64,000 nucleotides of DNA from Myxosarcina sp. GI1 (lineage in GTDB: Bacteria > Cyanobacteriota > Cyanobacteriia > Cyanobacteriales > Xenococcaceae). Location of the stretch: assembly GCF_000756305.1 (NCBI RefSeq), contig NZ_JRFE01000014.1, positions 587,006-651,005 on the forward strand. Direction: 5' to 3'. A model generated the notes under the pieces. It did no database searches. It saw only the letters and a program-made list of their open reading frames with translations, and was not told the origin of the DNA. Positions 53,924-63,370 of this stretch are shown here, one piece after another; position 1 is the first letter of the stretch, and each line of letters begins with the position of its first letter. A program made the position numbers and the translations under genes.

Positions 53924-56044
53924 TCAACGCTTTACTCCCTGAATCACTGGCGAAATATTATTTTCTTCAAAAGGTCGAGCATTACCCTGCCAGTTAAAAT
54001 CGTTGATTAGCAACCCAATCGAACCAATTTCCAGTACGGGATTGTAGCGTAAAATAACGTTAAAAGTGCGACGGCTGTATTCTAAAGTATAGTCGGTGCT
54101 AATTTCGTCGCTCCCCTCAAGCTCGATCGCGCTTTGGATGCCAAACCTTATTGGACCATAAATTTGTTGGCTAATCCCTAAAGATAGAACCTGTCTGTCT
54201 ACATCTCTGTCAAACAAAAAAGGTGATTCATCACCGCGAATACTTTGGGAGTAGACAATTCTAAATCCCGTATAGTCCAACCAGGAGCGAGAAAAATGTC
54301 CGAATTGCCCCTGAATTCCAATTTCACCTCGTAAAGATAGTTGCGTTTCATCATTGCTATAAATACTACCCACACCCGTAACCCCGGTAAGTAGCTGTAA
54401 ATAGGGAACCACTGGAACGGGAGTGTAGCGCAAACCTGCCTGGGGTGTGAGCGCGAGAGGTTCTCCTTGCCAGAGAGAAAAACCTTTATTAAGAAACACT
54501 GCGGCTTGATAGCGAGTTAAATTAATGCGATCGTTATCTCTATCTGCTGTTAGTAAATCTTCTCTGTCGGTATTAGCGGTAATATTTTGAATCGAACCTT
54601 GATAGCGTAAATTAATACCACTAGTACCAACGGCAATGTTGGGAGAAGTTACTACACCACCAAAACTACTATATACAGTTTGAAAACCAAGAGAGCCATT
54701 AAATAGGCGTTCGCGAAAATTATATTCCAGACCGAAATTATAGGGGTTATTAAGATCGCCAACTAACTGTCTGGCAGTTAATCTGGCACGTAAATTGTCT
54801 TCTAAATCTCCCACATCGAGACTGGTTAAGGCGGTTGCTGCCGATAGGCTAGTTCTAGCACCCAATAGGGTATTAAATTCACTTTCTACGCCAAAAGAAG
54901 AAGAGTTAAAGATACCTCCATCTTCATCATCGTTAAATTCAAAAGCGTTGGGAAACAAGGCTCGTTGCAAAAAATACTGCGGTGAGATCGTCCAGTCTAC
55001 ATTTTCGGTATTGATAATGCCAAACTTTCTCTCTACATATAAACCACCGCGATCGTCGCCGTCAAAACCTAGATTAAATAGTCCTGGTTGACGGGGACGA
55101 CTATCAAAAGTAAAGCTATTTGCTAATAAAGGTAGAGTAAAACTATCGTCGATGACTACGCGAGATTTGGTAGTGGTTAGTTTTCCTACTAAAGGTTCTA
55201 CTTGTTGATAGGTAGCAGTATCGGCTCTAAGCTCTAGTTCTGGAGGCGAAAAAGGATCGTTAGTCAGGCGAAAATTCTGGGCTTGCCAACTATTGGGTTC
55301 AAAATTGATTCGTTCGGCTTCAAACCTCAGCCGATTTATGGTTCCCGAACTATTATTGTCCCGATCGAAAAGTTCGGAATTTCTCTCACTACCAATAGTA
55401 AAGCCAACACCCTCGGTAGAAGTTACCTGGGTAAAAGGTTGGTTATTATTGAGGCGATCGCTCAGGCTATTATCGGGAATAATTGGATTGGGTGGTAATT
55501 CTGTTTGTAAGTCTCGATTCAAACGAGCGCGATCGATTTGTCCGCCTGCATCGTAAACAACACCGCGGTCTTGAACGAGATAATATTCAAACTTGCTGCC
55601 TCGTAAAACCTGTTTTCCTCTAGTCAAAACTACATTTCCCTGGGCAACCGCAATGCGATCTGCTAAATTAACCTCCAGGCGATCGCCCGTCAGCACCGAA
55701 TTGGCAAAACGCATCACTACATTACCTTCGGCGGTAATTACTTCTAGTTCGGTGTCGTATTCCTGGCGATCGGCAATAACTTCTACTACCTCGATATTGC
55801 CAATAGGTACTTCGGTTGATGACGGTTCGGTAACGGGTATTTCAAACTGTCTTCTTTCTCCCTGACGTTCTTGAGTAATTAAGTAAGTCTGATTTAATGG
55901 ATAACTGGCAATTTCCTTATTACGTTCGATTCTTATCTCATTACTTAATTCTGGCGATTTATCTACCACAAAAACTTCTGGCGGTGGCGGAATTGGCGAT
56001 CGCGCAATTACAGGAAGTTCGACTGGATAAATTAATACCATCAT
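53924..56044 (-). CDS. DUF3769 outer-membrane protein (LptA/OstA-like domain plus beta-barrel)
   Basis: 706 residues from the ATG at 56044; TTG at 56062 would add six. An N-terminal hydrophobic segment looks like a short signal peptide. EVITAEGNVVMRFANSVLTG and LEVNLADRIAVAQGNVVLTR form an OstA/LptA-type beta-jellyroll (about 105-165). The remainder alternates polar and hydrophobic residues, with many Arg/Tyr/Phe strands ending near FNVILRYNPVL, as expected for an LptD-like barrel. The likely role is transport of lipopolysaccharide or another lipid to the outer membrane. The heptamer repeat cluster follows its stop. Confidence 0.87.
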   Translation of the reverse strand: MMVLIYPVELPVIARSPIPPPPEVFVVDKSPELSNEIRIERNKEIASYPLNQTYLITQERQGERRQFEIPVTEPSSTEVPIGNIEVVEVIADRQEYDTELEVITAEGNVVMRFANSVLTGDRLEVNLADRIAVAQGNVVLTRGKQVLRGSKFEYYLVQDRGVVYDAGGQIDRARLNRDLQTELPPNPIIPDNSLSDRLNNNQPFTQVTSTEGVGFTIGSERNSELFDRDNNSSGTINRLRFEAERINFEPNSWQAQNFRLTNDPFSPPELELRADTATYQQVEPLVGKLTTTKSRVVIDDSFTLPLLANSFTFDSRPRQPGLFNLGFDGDDRGGLYVERKFGIINTENVDWTISPQYFLQRALFPNAFEFNDDEDGGIFNSSSFGVESEFNTLLGARTSLSAATALTSLDVGDLEDNLRARLTARQLVGDLNNPYNFGLEYNFRERLFNGSLGFQTVYSSFGGVVTSPNIAVGTSGINLRYQGSIQNITANTDREDLLTADRDNDRINLTRYQAAVFLNKGFSLWQGEPLALTPQAGLRYTPVPVVPYLQLLTGVTGVGSIYSNDETQLSLRGEIGIQGQFGHFSRSWLDYTGFRIVYSQSIRGDESPFLFDRDVDRQVLSLGISQQIYGPIRFGIQSAIELEGSDEISTDYTLEYSRRTFNVILRYNPVLEIGSIGLLINDFNWQGNARPFEENNISPVIQGVKR

Positions 56045-56201
56045 GCCCGAGAAACACCACAATAACTCCGTTCCGTAGTATAACCCTTCGTTCTGCTCTC
56101 CTAAAATTTTATTTCTGGCGATCGCTCAAAAAAAGTAACGAAAAGCGTAGCACTTTTTTACAAAAGTTAATACAATTGAAGACGAAATACATTGAGTATA
56201 T

Positions 56202-57821
56202 ATGCCTAGTGATATGGATAGTATTCACCTTCCTTGGCTTACGGCAACAATCTTATTACCTCTAATCGCTGCTTTTGCTATTCCTTTGATACCCGACAAA
56301 GAAGGCAAGACTGTAAGATGGTATGCTCTGTATGTCGGTTTAGCTAATTTGTCTTTAATAGTTTATGCTCTTTGGCAGGGCTACAGTTTTCAAACCACAG
56401 AATTTCAATTAATTGAAACCTACCCTTGGATTCCCCAACTAGGATTAAATTGGTCGGTAGGTGTTGATGGCGTATCGATGCCCCTGGTGGTATTATCTGG
56501 TCTGATTACTACCCTGGCAATCTTGGCTTCTTGGAAAGTAGAGCATAAAGCAAAACTATATTATTTTCTCGTATTAGTTCTCTATAGCGCGCAAATTGGC
56601 GTATTCGTTGCTAAAGACTTATTATTATTTTTTATTATGTGGGAAATCGAGCTAGTACCCGTATACTTGCTCATTTCTATTTGGGGTGGCAAAGAGCGTT
56701 TTTATGCAGCCACTAAATTTATTCTTTATACTGCCTTGGCTTCAGTCTTTATTTTAGTAGCTGGTTTGGCATTAGCTTTATATGGCGATCGTGTTACCTT
56801 CGACATTGCCGAACTAGGAGTAAAAAACTATCCTTTAACGCTAGAGTTACTTGCCTATGCTGGTTTCCTCGTTGCTTTTGGCGTAAAGCTACCAGTATTT
56901 CCCTTGCATACCTGGCTTCCCGATGCCCACAGCCAAGCTTCGGCACCAATTTCGATGATTTTAGCGGGCGTACTTTTAAAAATGGGCGGCTACGGATTAA
57001 TTCGCTTGAATTTGGAAGCTTTACCCCATGCCCATATTAAGTTTGCACCTTTACTAGTAATTTTGGGAGTTGTCAACGTCGTTTATGGTGCCTTTACCGC
57101 TTTTGGACAAACCAACCTCAAACGCCGTCTGGCATCTTCTTCTATCTCCCACATGGGTTTTGTGCTAATTGGTATTGGTTCATTTACCAACTTGGGTTTA
57201 AACGGTGCCGTTTTACAAATGATTTCTCACGGTTTGATTGCTGCGGCATTATTCTTCCTTTCTGGTGCTACTTACGATCGCACCCATACTTTAATGATGG
57301 ATGAAATGGGCGGTATGGCAAAAGCGATGCCCAAAACCTTTGCCCTATTTACCGCAGGAGCGATGGCTTCCTTAGCTTTACCTGGAATGAGCGGTTTTGT
57401 CGGGGAATTGACCGTTTTCTTAGGGTTAGCTACCAGTGATGCTTACAGTACGGCATTTAAAGTTGGCGTAACATTCTTAACTGCTGTAGGTTTAATTTTG
57501 ACTCCAATCTATCTTTTGTCAATGCTGCGTCAGGTTTTTTACGGCGACAGCAAGCCCAATTTTCAGTTAGATTGGCAAGCAGACGCACAGCCTCGCGAAA
57601 TATTTATTACCGTTTGTTTGTTAATTCCGATTATCGGTATTGGTTTGTATCCCAGACTCGCAACTAACACCTACGATCTCAAAACAGTGCAAGTTGCTAC
57701 CAAAGTACGCGGTGCTTTACCAGTAATTGCCATACAGGAACAACAAAATAAGTTAAAAGCCGATATCTTTAAACCAAATGCAACTGCTGCTATTATTCCT
57801 CAAATTCCAGCTAGCAACTAA
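56202..57821 (+). CDS. ndhD: NAD(P)H-quinone oxidoreductase chain 4 (NdhD)
   Basis: 539 residues with about fourteen helices. Typical motifs: [20 protein letters not shown], the proton-path Glu in [42 protein letters not shown] and [10 protein letters not shown]. It is the antiporter-like subunit of thylakoid NDH-1, used for cyclic electron flow and respiration (NdhD1/2 type) or CO2 uptake (NdhD3/4 type). An isolated position without ndhF3/cupA favours the respiratory-cyclic type, but this is inference. Met1 and Met5 are both possible starts. A terminator follows. Confidence 0.95.
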   Translation: MPSDMDSIHLPWLTATILLPLIAAFAIPLIPDKEGKTVRWYALYVGLANLSLIVYALWQGYSFQTTEFQLIETYPWIPQLGLNWSVGVDGVSMPLVVLSGLITTLAILASWKVEHKAKLYYFLVLVLYSAQIGVFVAKDLLLFFIMWEIELVPVYLLISIWGGKERFYAATKFILYTALASVFILVAGLALALYGDRVTFDIAELGVKNYPLTLELLAYAGFLVAFGVKLPVFPLHTWLPDAHSQASAPISMILAGVLLKMGGYGLIRLNLEALPHAHIKFAPLLVILGVVNVVYGAFTAFGQTNLKRRLASSSISHMGFVLIGIGSFTNLGLNGAVLQMISHGLIAAALFFLSGATYDRTHTLMMDEMGGMAKAMPKTFALFTAGAMASLALPGMSGFVGELTVFLGLATSDAYSTAFKVGVTFLTAVGLILTPIYLLSMLRQVFYGDSKPNFQLDWQADAQPREIFITVCLLIPIIGIGLYPRLATNTYDLKTVQVATKVRGALPVIAIQEQQNKLKADIFKPNATAAIIPQIPASN

Positions 57822-57850
57822 AACCTAGTTAATTCTCGATCTAAACTTTT

Positions 57851-57880
57851 ATCCCGCGCTTTAGTAACGTGGGATTTTTT
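57851..57880 (+). terminator. Rho-independent terminator of ndhD
   Basis: ATCCCGCG (57851-57858) and CGTGGGAT (57868-57875) make an 8-bp stem with one G-U pair, followed by a run of six T. It lies 29 bases past the ndhD stop. Confidence 0.88.
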
Positions 57881-58001
57881 ATTGGTTTTAAAATAATTTA
57901 TTTTTTTTCTACTTGGCATTAGTAATTACTAAGCATTCATCAAACGAGCCGTGTCACAATAAAGAAGAATAAAGAAGATTTTATAAATATAGAGAGGGGA
58001 T

Positions 58002-59729
58002 ATGGTAGCGACACCAGCTAAAACCCAGAAGCGGTTAACTATGCAAACCGCAGAGATAACTCCCGATACTACGGCTATTCGTTCTCTCGATTGGGATCGC
58101 GATCGCTTTGATATAGAATTTGGCTTACAAAATGGTACTACATACAATTCTTATTTAATTCGTGGCGATAAAACGGCTTTAGTCGATACTTCTCACGCTA
58201 AGTTTCGCCAGCTTTATTTTGATACTCTTACTGGACTGATCGATCCCCAAAAAATCGATTATTTAATTATCAGTCATACCGAACCCGATCACAGTGGTTT
58301 GGTTAAAGACTTTTTAGAAATGGCACCCCAAGCTACGGTAGTCGCTGCCAAAGTAGCGATTAAATTTCTGGAAGATTTAATTCATCGACCTTTTGAAAAA
58401 CAAGTAGTCAAAAACGGCGATACCATTGACTTAGGTAAAGGTCACGTAATTGAATTTGTTAACGCACCCAATCTACACTGGCCCGACACTATTTTTAGTT
58501 ACGATCGCGCTACTGGTATTCTGTTTACCTGCGATGCCTTTGGGATGCACTACTGTTCCGAGGCAACTTACGATGAAGATTTAAAGGCGATCGAACCAGA
58601 CTATCGTTTTTATTATGACTGTTTGATGGCTCCTAATGCCCGTTCGGTACTTTCAGCAATGAAACGTATGGATAAGTTGGGAGAAATCGAACTGGTTGCT
58701 AACGGTCACGGTCCTTTACTCTCCCATCATCTCAAAGAATTGTTAGACCGCTATCGCAAGTGGAGTAAAGCCCAAACTAAAGCCGAGAAGATGGTAGCGG
58801 TATTCTATGTCTCCGACTACGGTTACAGCGATCGCCTGTCCCAAGCTATTGCCAGAGGTATTACTAAAACAGAAGTGGCGGTAGAAATGGTCGATTTACG
58901 TTCGGCAGAAAATAACGAAGTTCACGAACTAGTATCTCGCGCTACTGGTTTGGTTTTGGGTATGCCCCCTCTTGGCAGCAATAGCCAATCGGAAATTGCC
59001 GCCAATCTGGGTACGGTTTTGGCAGCAGCGAAAGAAAAGCAGGTTATTGGCATGTTTGAATCTTATGGCGATGATGACGAACCAATAGACCCCTTACTAA
59101 CTAAGTTTCGCGATGCTGGTTTGAAAAAAGCTTTTCCTTCAATTCGCGTCAAAGATACTCCCGACGAAGCCATCTATCAACTGTGTGAAGAGTCGGGAAC
59201 CGATTTAGGACAGCTATTAAATCGCGAAAAGCTAGTCAAGCAAATGAAGTCTCTCGATAGCGATCTCGATAAGGCTATGGGACGTTTGAGTGGCGGACTG
59301 TATATTATTACTGCTACTAAAGGAGATATCAGGAGTGCGATGTTGGCATCCTGGGTATCTCAAGCTAGCTTTACTCCTCCTGGTCTGACTATTGCAGTCG
59401 CCAAAGATCGCGCGATCGAATCTTTAATGCAGGTAGGCGATCGCTTCGTGTTAAATATCCTCGAAGAAGGTAGGTATCAAAGCCTGATGAAACATTTTCT
59501 CAAACGTTTTAAACCAGGTGCAGATCGCTTTGCAGGAGTTGACACTCAAACTGCTAGCAACGGTTCTCCGATTCTCACTGAAGCTTTAGCTTATCTGGAG
59601 TGTCAAGTAGAAAGTCGCATGGAATGTAGCGATCACTGGATTGTTTATAGCAAAGTAACCACTGGTCGAGTTTCCGATCTTGATGGTTTGACCGCAGTGC
59701 ATCACCGTAAAGTAGGCAATCACTACTAA
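58002..59729 (+). CDS. Diflavin flavoprotein (flavodiiron protein, Flv A-type)
   Basis: 575 residues in three domains. The metallo-beta-lactamase-like domain (about 30-255) carries the diiron ligands in HTEPDHSG, LHWPDTIF, CDAFGMHYC and NGHGPLLSHH, all present, as in Flv3/Flv4-type rather than Flv1-type proteins. The flavodoxin domain begins VAVFYVSDYGYSDRLSQAIA (about 265-400) and the C-terminal flavin reductase domain is about 420-575. It reduces O2 to water in pseudo-cyclic electron flow with NADPH. GAGAGGGGAT just before the ATG is a good ribosome-binding site. The partner Flv gene is not in the window. Confidence 0.93.
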   Translation: MVATPAKTQKRLTMQTAEITPDTTAIRSLDWDRDRFDIEFGLQNGTTYNSYLIRGDKTALVDTSHAKFRQLYFDTLTGLIDPQKIDYLIISHTEPDHSGLVKDFLEMAPQATVVAAKVAIKFLEDLIHRPFEKQVVKNGDTIDLGKGHVIEFVNAPNLHWPDTIFSYDRATGILFTCDAFGMHYCSEATYDEDLKAIEPDYRFYYDCLMAPNARSVLSAMKRMDKLGEIELVANGHGPLLSHHLKELLDRYRKWSKAQTKAEKMVAVFYVSDYGYSDRLSQAIARGITKTEVAVEMVDLRSAENNEVHELVSRATGLVLGMPPLGSNSQSEIAANLGTVLAAAKEKQVIGMFESYGDDDEPIDPLLTKFRDAGLKKAFPSIRVKDTPDEAIYQLCEESGTDLGQLLNREKLVKQMKSLDSDLDKAMGRLSGGLYIITATKGDIRSAMLASWVSQASFTPPGLTIAVAKDRAIESLMQVGDRFVLNILEEGRYQSLMKHFLKRFKPGADRFAGVDTQTASNGSPILTEALAYLECQVESRMECSDHWIVYSKVTTGRVSDLDGLTAVHHRKVGNHY

Positions 59730-59850
59730 GGAAGACGGAAGAAGGATGAAGTTATTTTTCATTCTTCTTTAACGTTTTTCCTTTAATATACCGTCCGTCC
59801 TTTAAAAACAGGCTTACAGCTAAAAGCTACCGCGAAGCGGTTAAAACGAA

Positions 59851-59881
59851 AAAGGGTTGACTTCAATTGAGTCAACCCTTT
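59851..59881 (-). terminator. Strong hairpin between flv and ycf35 (terminator, probably of ycf35)
   Basis: AAAGGGTTGACT (59851-59862) and AGTCAACCCTTT (59870-59881) are perfect 12-bp complements with a 7-nt loop. Read on the minus strand the second arm is followed by TTTCGTTTT, which fits termination of ycf35. On the plus strand it may also stop flv transcripts. Confidence 0.85.
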
Positions 59882-59912
59882 AGTTGGGGAACGCGCTTCA
59901 AATCAAATTCTT

Positions 59913-60263
59913 TTATTGAAGAACTAATTTGACGTTGGCGTTTTGTAAACCGCGTTGCTTGACTTCGGTTAAAGTCTTATTCACGGCATATTTTTGGTTG
60001 ATAGAGTTAATTAGTTCGGTCTGATTATGCTTTTTAGCTACACCCCAAAGGTCAGCAATTAGGTCAAAAGTACCATCACTGTTTTCAGACCAGCCAAGAT
60101 CGTATTCTCCGTCTAGAACTGCAACGATGTCAGCACGTAGTCTTTGACCGTTGTAGCCGCGTACGTCAGCATTAGTTTTTACGTTAATACCAAGATCTTT
60201 AAGAGAATTAGTTAAGATTTCAGCATCGCTGATTTTAGTGCGTAGAGTGCTAAAATGTGACAT
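59913..60263 (-). CDS. ycf35: Ycf35-like protein (DUF1257)
   Basis: 116 residues. FSTLRTKISDAEILTNSLKD and VRGYNGQRLRADIVAVLDGE define the family, a plastid- and cyanobacteria-conserved protein of unknown function. GGAGGAAA eight bases before the ATG is a strong ribosome-binding site. No cofactor motif is seen. It lies downstream of ycf46 on the same strand with a gap of about 130 bases, so the two may share a transcript. Confidence 0.95.
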   Translation of the reverse strand: MSHFSTLRTKISDAEILTNSLKDLGINVKTNADVRGYNGQRLRADIVAVLDGEYDLGWSENSDGTFDLIADLWGVAKKHNQTELINSINQKYAVNKTLTEVKQRGLQNANVKLVLQ

Positions 60264-60397
60264 AAGATTTCCTCCAGTAGAAGAGATTAAGTAAACAACA
60301 ACATTTAACTCGATACGCCGTCTTAAATGACGGTTTTTATAAACTGCTAGCTTATGCTAGCCTTTGCTTCTGCAAACGCGTTACAGAAGAAAGCCTG

Positions 60398-61909
60398 TTA
60401 GAACTCCAGTCGCTGATATTCAGCAACGGAGGCAGATGCAGGTCTGGCTCTTTGTCTTGCCCAATCTCTTAGAGCCGTTACCTGCTCGGTCATCGTCCGC
60501 GAAAGAGGTAGAGTAGCTTTAATCGCAGCGATAATGTCCAACTGCGTAAACTCTCTATCTTGAGCAAAAGCATCATACATAGCGGCGATAATTGCTTGCT
60601 CGATTTCCGCGCCAGAATAACCTTCGGAAATTTTGGTTAGCTGTTCTAAGTCGAAGCGATCGATATCAGAACGTCTTTTACCTAGATGAATTCTATAAAT
60701 ATCTTGTCTTTCTTCGGGATTAGGCAAATCGACGAAGAAAATTTCATCAAATCTACCTTTTCTGAGAAATTCCCCTGGTAGCCTTTCGATGCGGTTGGCT
60801 GTAGCCATTACAAATACAGGAGATTTTTTTTCTTGCATCCAGGTGAGAAAGGAACCAAAAATCCGACTCGACGTACCGCCATCGGAATCTCCCGAACCAC
60901 TACCACCTGCAAAAGCTTTATCTAGTTCGTCGATAAACAGAATTGCTGGCGAGATTGATTCTGCCGTCTTAAGCGCATTACGAAGATTGGCTTCAGAACG
61001 ACCGACGGTAGAACCGTCGTAAACTCTACCCATATCTAGCCGAAGTAATGGCAGTCCCCAGAGGCGAGAAGTGGTTTTAGCAATTAACGACTTGCCGCAT
61101 CCAGGCACGCCCAAAATTAACATTCCTTTTGGTTGGGGAAGTCCATACTCTCTCGCTCTTTCGGTAAAAGCATTGGAACGTTGTCTCAACCAGCGTTTTA
61201 ATTCTTCTAATCCGCCTATAGAATCTAAAGTTTCATCTTCTTCGATATATTCTAAGATGCCGTTGCGGCGAATTAACTGCTTCTTCTCAGAAAGTACAAT
61301 TTCTACTTCATTTTCGGTTAAGCGACCTGCTTTCACCTGTGCCTTACGATAAACTTTTTGCGCTTCGTCTTTAGTCAATCCCAAAGCTGCTTTAAGTAAT
61401 TTTTCTCTAGTTTCTGTGGTTAAACGACTATTTTTTCCTTTTTGCAATCTTGCTGAGAGAACTCGGTCGAGTTCTGATAAATTTGGAAGGGGAAAATCTA
61501 GAACTACCGCTTCTTTCTCTAGCTCGATCGGTATCTGCTGTAGGGGAGACATCAAAATAATGGCTTTTTCCGTTCCTTTAAAGTTGGAAACGGCATCTCT
61601 CAACCATCTAGTAATTACGGGACCGTCAATAAAAGGATGTAAATCTTTGAATATGTAGATAGCAGGTTCTTTTTGCCGAATTACCCACTCTATTGCAGCC
61701 TCTGGCGAAACAGTATTATGCTGGGTCATTTGACGGGGTTGACCGTACTCAACAATGCCGTGGGTAACAGTCCACACAAAGACACGCCGATGCTCGGTAT
61801 TGCTTTTAGCAATCTTAGATATTGCTTGCTCTGCCCTTTCTTCCTCTGGTGTAACGAGATAGATTAGGGGGTATTGAGCCTGTACGAGGATATTAAGCTC
61901 TTCTTTCAT
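60398..61909 (-). CDS. ycf46: Ycf46-like AAA ATPase
   Basis: 503 residues. The N-terminal regulatory half (about 1-230) begins KEELNILVQAQYPLIYLVTP. The AAA module follows with Walker A LGVPGCGKSLIAK, Walker B ILFIDELDKAF, and the second region of homology including EFLRKGRFDEIFFVDLPN with arginine fingers. It is the cyanobacterial relative of algal plastid Ycf46, reported in Synechocystis to affect CO2 uptake and use. The gene order ycf46-ycf35 is on one strand. Confidence 0.95.
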   Translation of the reverse strand: MKEELNILVQAQYPLIYLVTPEEERAEQAISKIAKSNTEHRRVFVWTVTHGIVEYGQPRQMTQHNTVSPEAAIEWVIRQKEPAIYIFKDLHPFIDGPVITRWLRDAVSNFKGTEKAIILMSPLQQIPIELEKEAVVLDFPLPNLSELDRVLSARLQKGKNSRLTTETREKLLKAALGLTKDEAQKVYRKAQVKAGRLTENEVEIVLSEKKQLIRRNGILEYIEEDETLDSIGGLEELKRWLRQRSNAFTERAREYGLPQPKGMLILGVPGCGKSLIAKTTSRLWGLPLLRLDMGRVYDGSTVGRSEANLRNALKTAESISPAILFIDELDKAFAGGSGSGDSDGGTSSRIFGSFLTWMQEKKSPVFVMATANRIERLPGEFLRKGRFDEIFFVDLPNPEERQDIYRIHLGKRRSDIDRFDLEQLTKISEGYSGAEIEQAIIAAMYDAFAQDREFTQLDIIAAIKATLPLSRTMTEQVTALRDWARQRARPASASVAEYQRLEF

Positions 61910-61983
61910 AACACATCGACCTGGATATTACGACTACTACTTTTGTGGTTTGACCCTTGCCTGGTTGAGGTTATCTGTATACA

Positions 61984-62358
61984 TCAGATACAAGATACTA
62001 AAGTTTCCCCATGAGATTTGTCCGATTTAGAAATATCAATATCTCGCTCGGAAGTATCCACTTTGCTTCTTACCTCTAAAGGAATTTCTTCGGCAATTGC
62101 TCCCTCGCGATCGCTGATAGAAACCATTTCTCCGTCGCGCATAACTAAAGCACTATCGCATTCGGGACAAAAGTGCACTTGATGCGTCTTACCATGAATC
62201 AACTCTACTTCTTCCACCTTTTCTGGATGGTGTAGATAAAAAGAAATTGCTCTCTCTACTAAAGCTGACATAGATTCAATGTCTAGCGCAGCTTTAATTT
62301 TGAGTTTTCTATGCAGTTCTGGAGGAATGTATAAGGTTACTTTCTGCTTGTTTTGCAT
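61984..62358 (-). CDS. Ribbon-helix-helix protein with a CxxC motif
   Basis: 124 residues. VTLYIPPELHRKLKIKAALD then IESMSALVERAISFYL is a CopG/ribbon-helix-helix DNA-binding domain (about 6-46). HQVHFCPECDSALVMRDGEM contains one CPEC pair, perhaps a zinc site shared in a dimer. The acidic tail lacks structure. It is probably a transcription regulator, and it sits directly upstream of ycf46 on the same strand (74 bases). Autoregulation is possible but no operator was found. Confidence 0.8.
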   Translation of the reverse strand: MQNKQKVTLYIPPELHRKLKIKAALDIESMSALVERAISFYLHHPEKVEEVELIHGKTHQVHFCPECDSALVMRDGEMVSISDREGAIAEEIPLEVRSKVDTSERDIDISKSDKSHGETLVSCI

Positions 62359-62488
62359 AATACTAAATTTATTAATTACCCGGGTATGTAAATCAATTTA
62401 TCTACTTAATAGTTTTCTGTCAAGATGGCAAGACAGCATGACGGCATTATTGTCACAATACTTAACAAAATTCGCGTATTTTATTGTT

Positions 62489-63370
62489 TTACGAACAACT
62501 ACTTATTGTAGCCAATCGTAAAACAATTTCGTCAATAGCCTCTACTACAGCTAAGTTAGAGCTATCTTGAGGTTGATTGGTAAGAATACTAAAAATAAGA
62601 TCGCCGTATTCTGGGTGGTCTATATAACCAGACAAAGCTCTTACGCCCCTTAATGTCCCAGTTTTAGCATGAACAGTACCTTCAGCGAGGGAGCCACGAA
62701 GGCGATTTTTGAGAGTTCCACTAATTCCCGCAACTGGAAGAGAAGTAAAAAAAACATCGTTGTTTTTAGCGTGAGACATAGCTCTAAGAATAGAAACTAG
62801 AGTTCTGGGAGTAACCAAGTTGTTTCGAGATAAACCAGACCCATCTCGAAGACGATAACCGTTGGTATCGATTCCTAAAGAAGTTAAAACCTCTCCTACT
62901 GACTGAGAACCGCCTAAATAACGTAACAATATTTCTGCATAGGCATTATCACTTCTAAGATTCGTAACTGTAATCCAGTCGCGAATTGATGTAGAGCGTA
63001 TATTACCACTTAAATCAAGCTTTTGTAGGGCAGCCGCAGTTACTAACAGCTTCATGTTAGATGCGGGAATCATATATGAATCGGGATTGCGACTATAAAG
63101 AGTGTCACCTTCAGAAGTTTGAACTAAAATTGCCCATTTACCACTGGATAAAGCAGGATTTTCCAAAATGCGATCGATAATGGGTTCGATATAGGCAGTG
63201 CAAATTCCTGGGGTAGATTTTTCTGGAGGAGGAACATAAAGATCGATCGCATCGAGTTGACGGTCTAAACGAATGGCAGTATTTGCATTAACAGGAGCGA
63301 CAGTACCAATTTGAGTAGCAACTGTAGCTGCCATAGCGAGGAACTTAAAACAAGAGCGTACTGATTTCAT
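62489..63370 (-). CDS. Short D-alanyl-D-alanine carboxypeptidase/PBP4 (S13-like)
   Basis: 293 residues. Signal peptide MAATVATQIGTVAPVNANTA. Penicillin-binding motifs are present: SxxK in YMIPASNMKLLVTAAALQKL, SxN in NLRSDNAYAEILLRYLGG, and KTG in TVHAKTGTLRGV. The family is usually 450-480 residues, because domains of about 200 residues are inserted between SxxK and SxN. Here only about 36 residues separate them (SGNIRSTSIRDWITVTNL). It appears to be a natural compact form or an in-frame deletion, and it trims peptidoglycan in the periplasm if active. Confidence 0.88.
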   Translation of the reverse strand: MKSVRSCFKFLAMAATVATQIGTVAPVNANTAIRLDRQLDAIDLYVPPPEKSTPGICTAYIEPIIDRILENPALSSGKWAILVQTSEGDTLYSRNPDSYMIPASNMKLLVTAAALQKLDLSGNIRSTSIRDWITVTNLRSDNAYAEILLRYLGGSQSVGEVLTSLGIDTNGYRLRDGSGLSRNNLVTPRTLVSILRAMSHAKNNDVFFTSLPVAGISGTLKNRLRGSLAEGTVHAKTGTLRGVRALSGYIDHPEYGDLIFSILTNQPQDSSNLAVVEAIDEIVLRLATISSCS

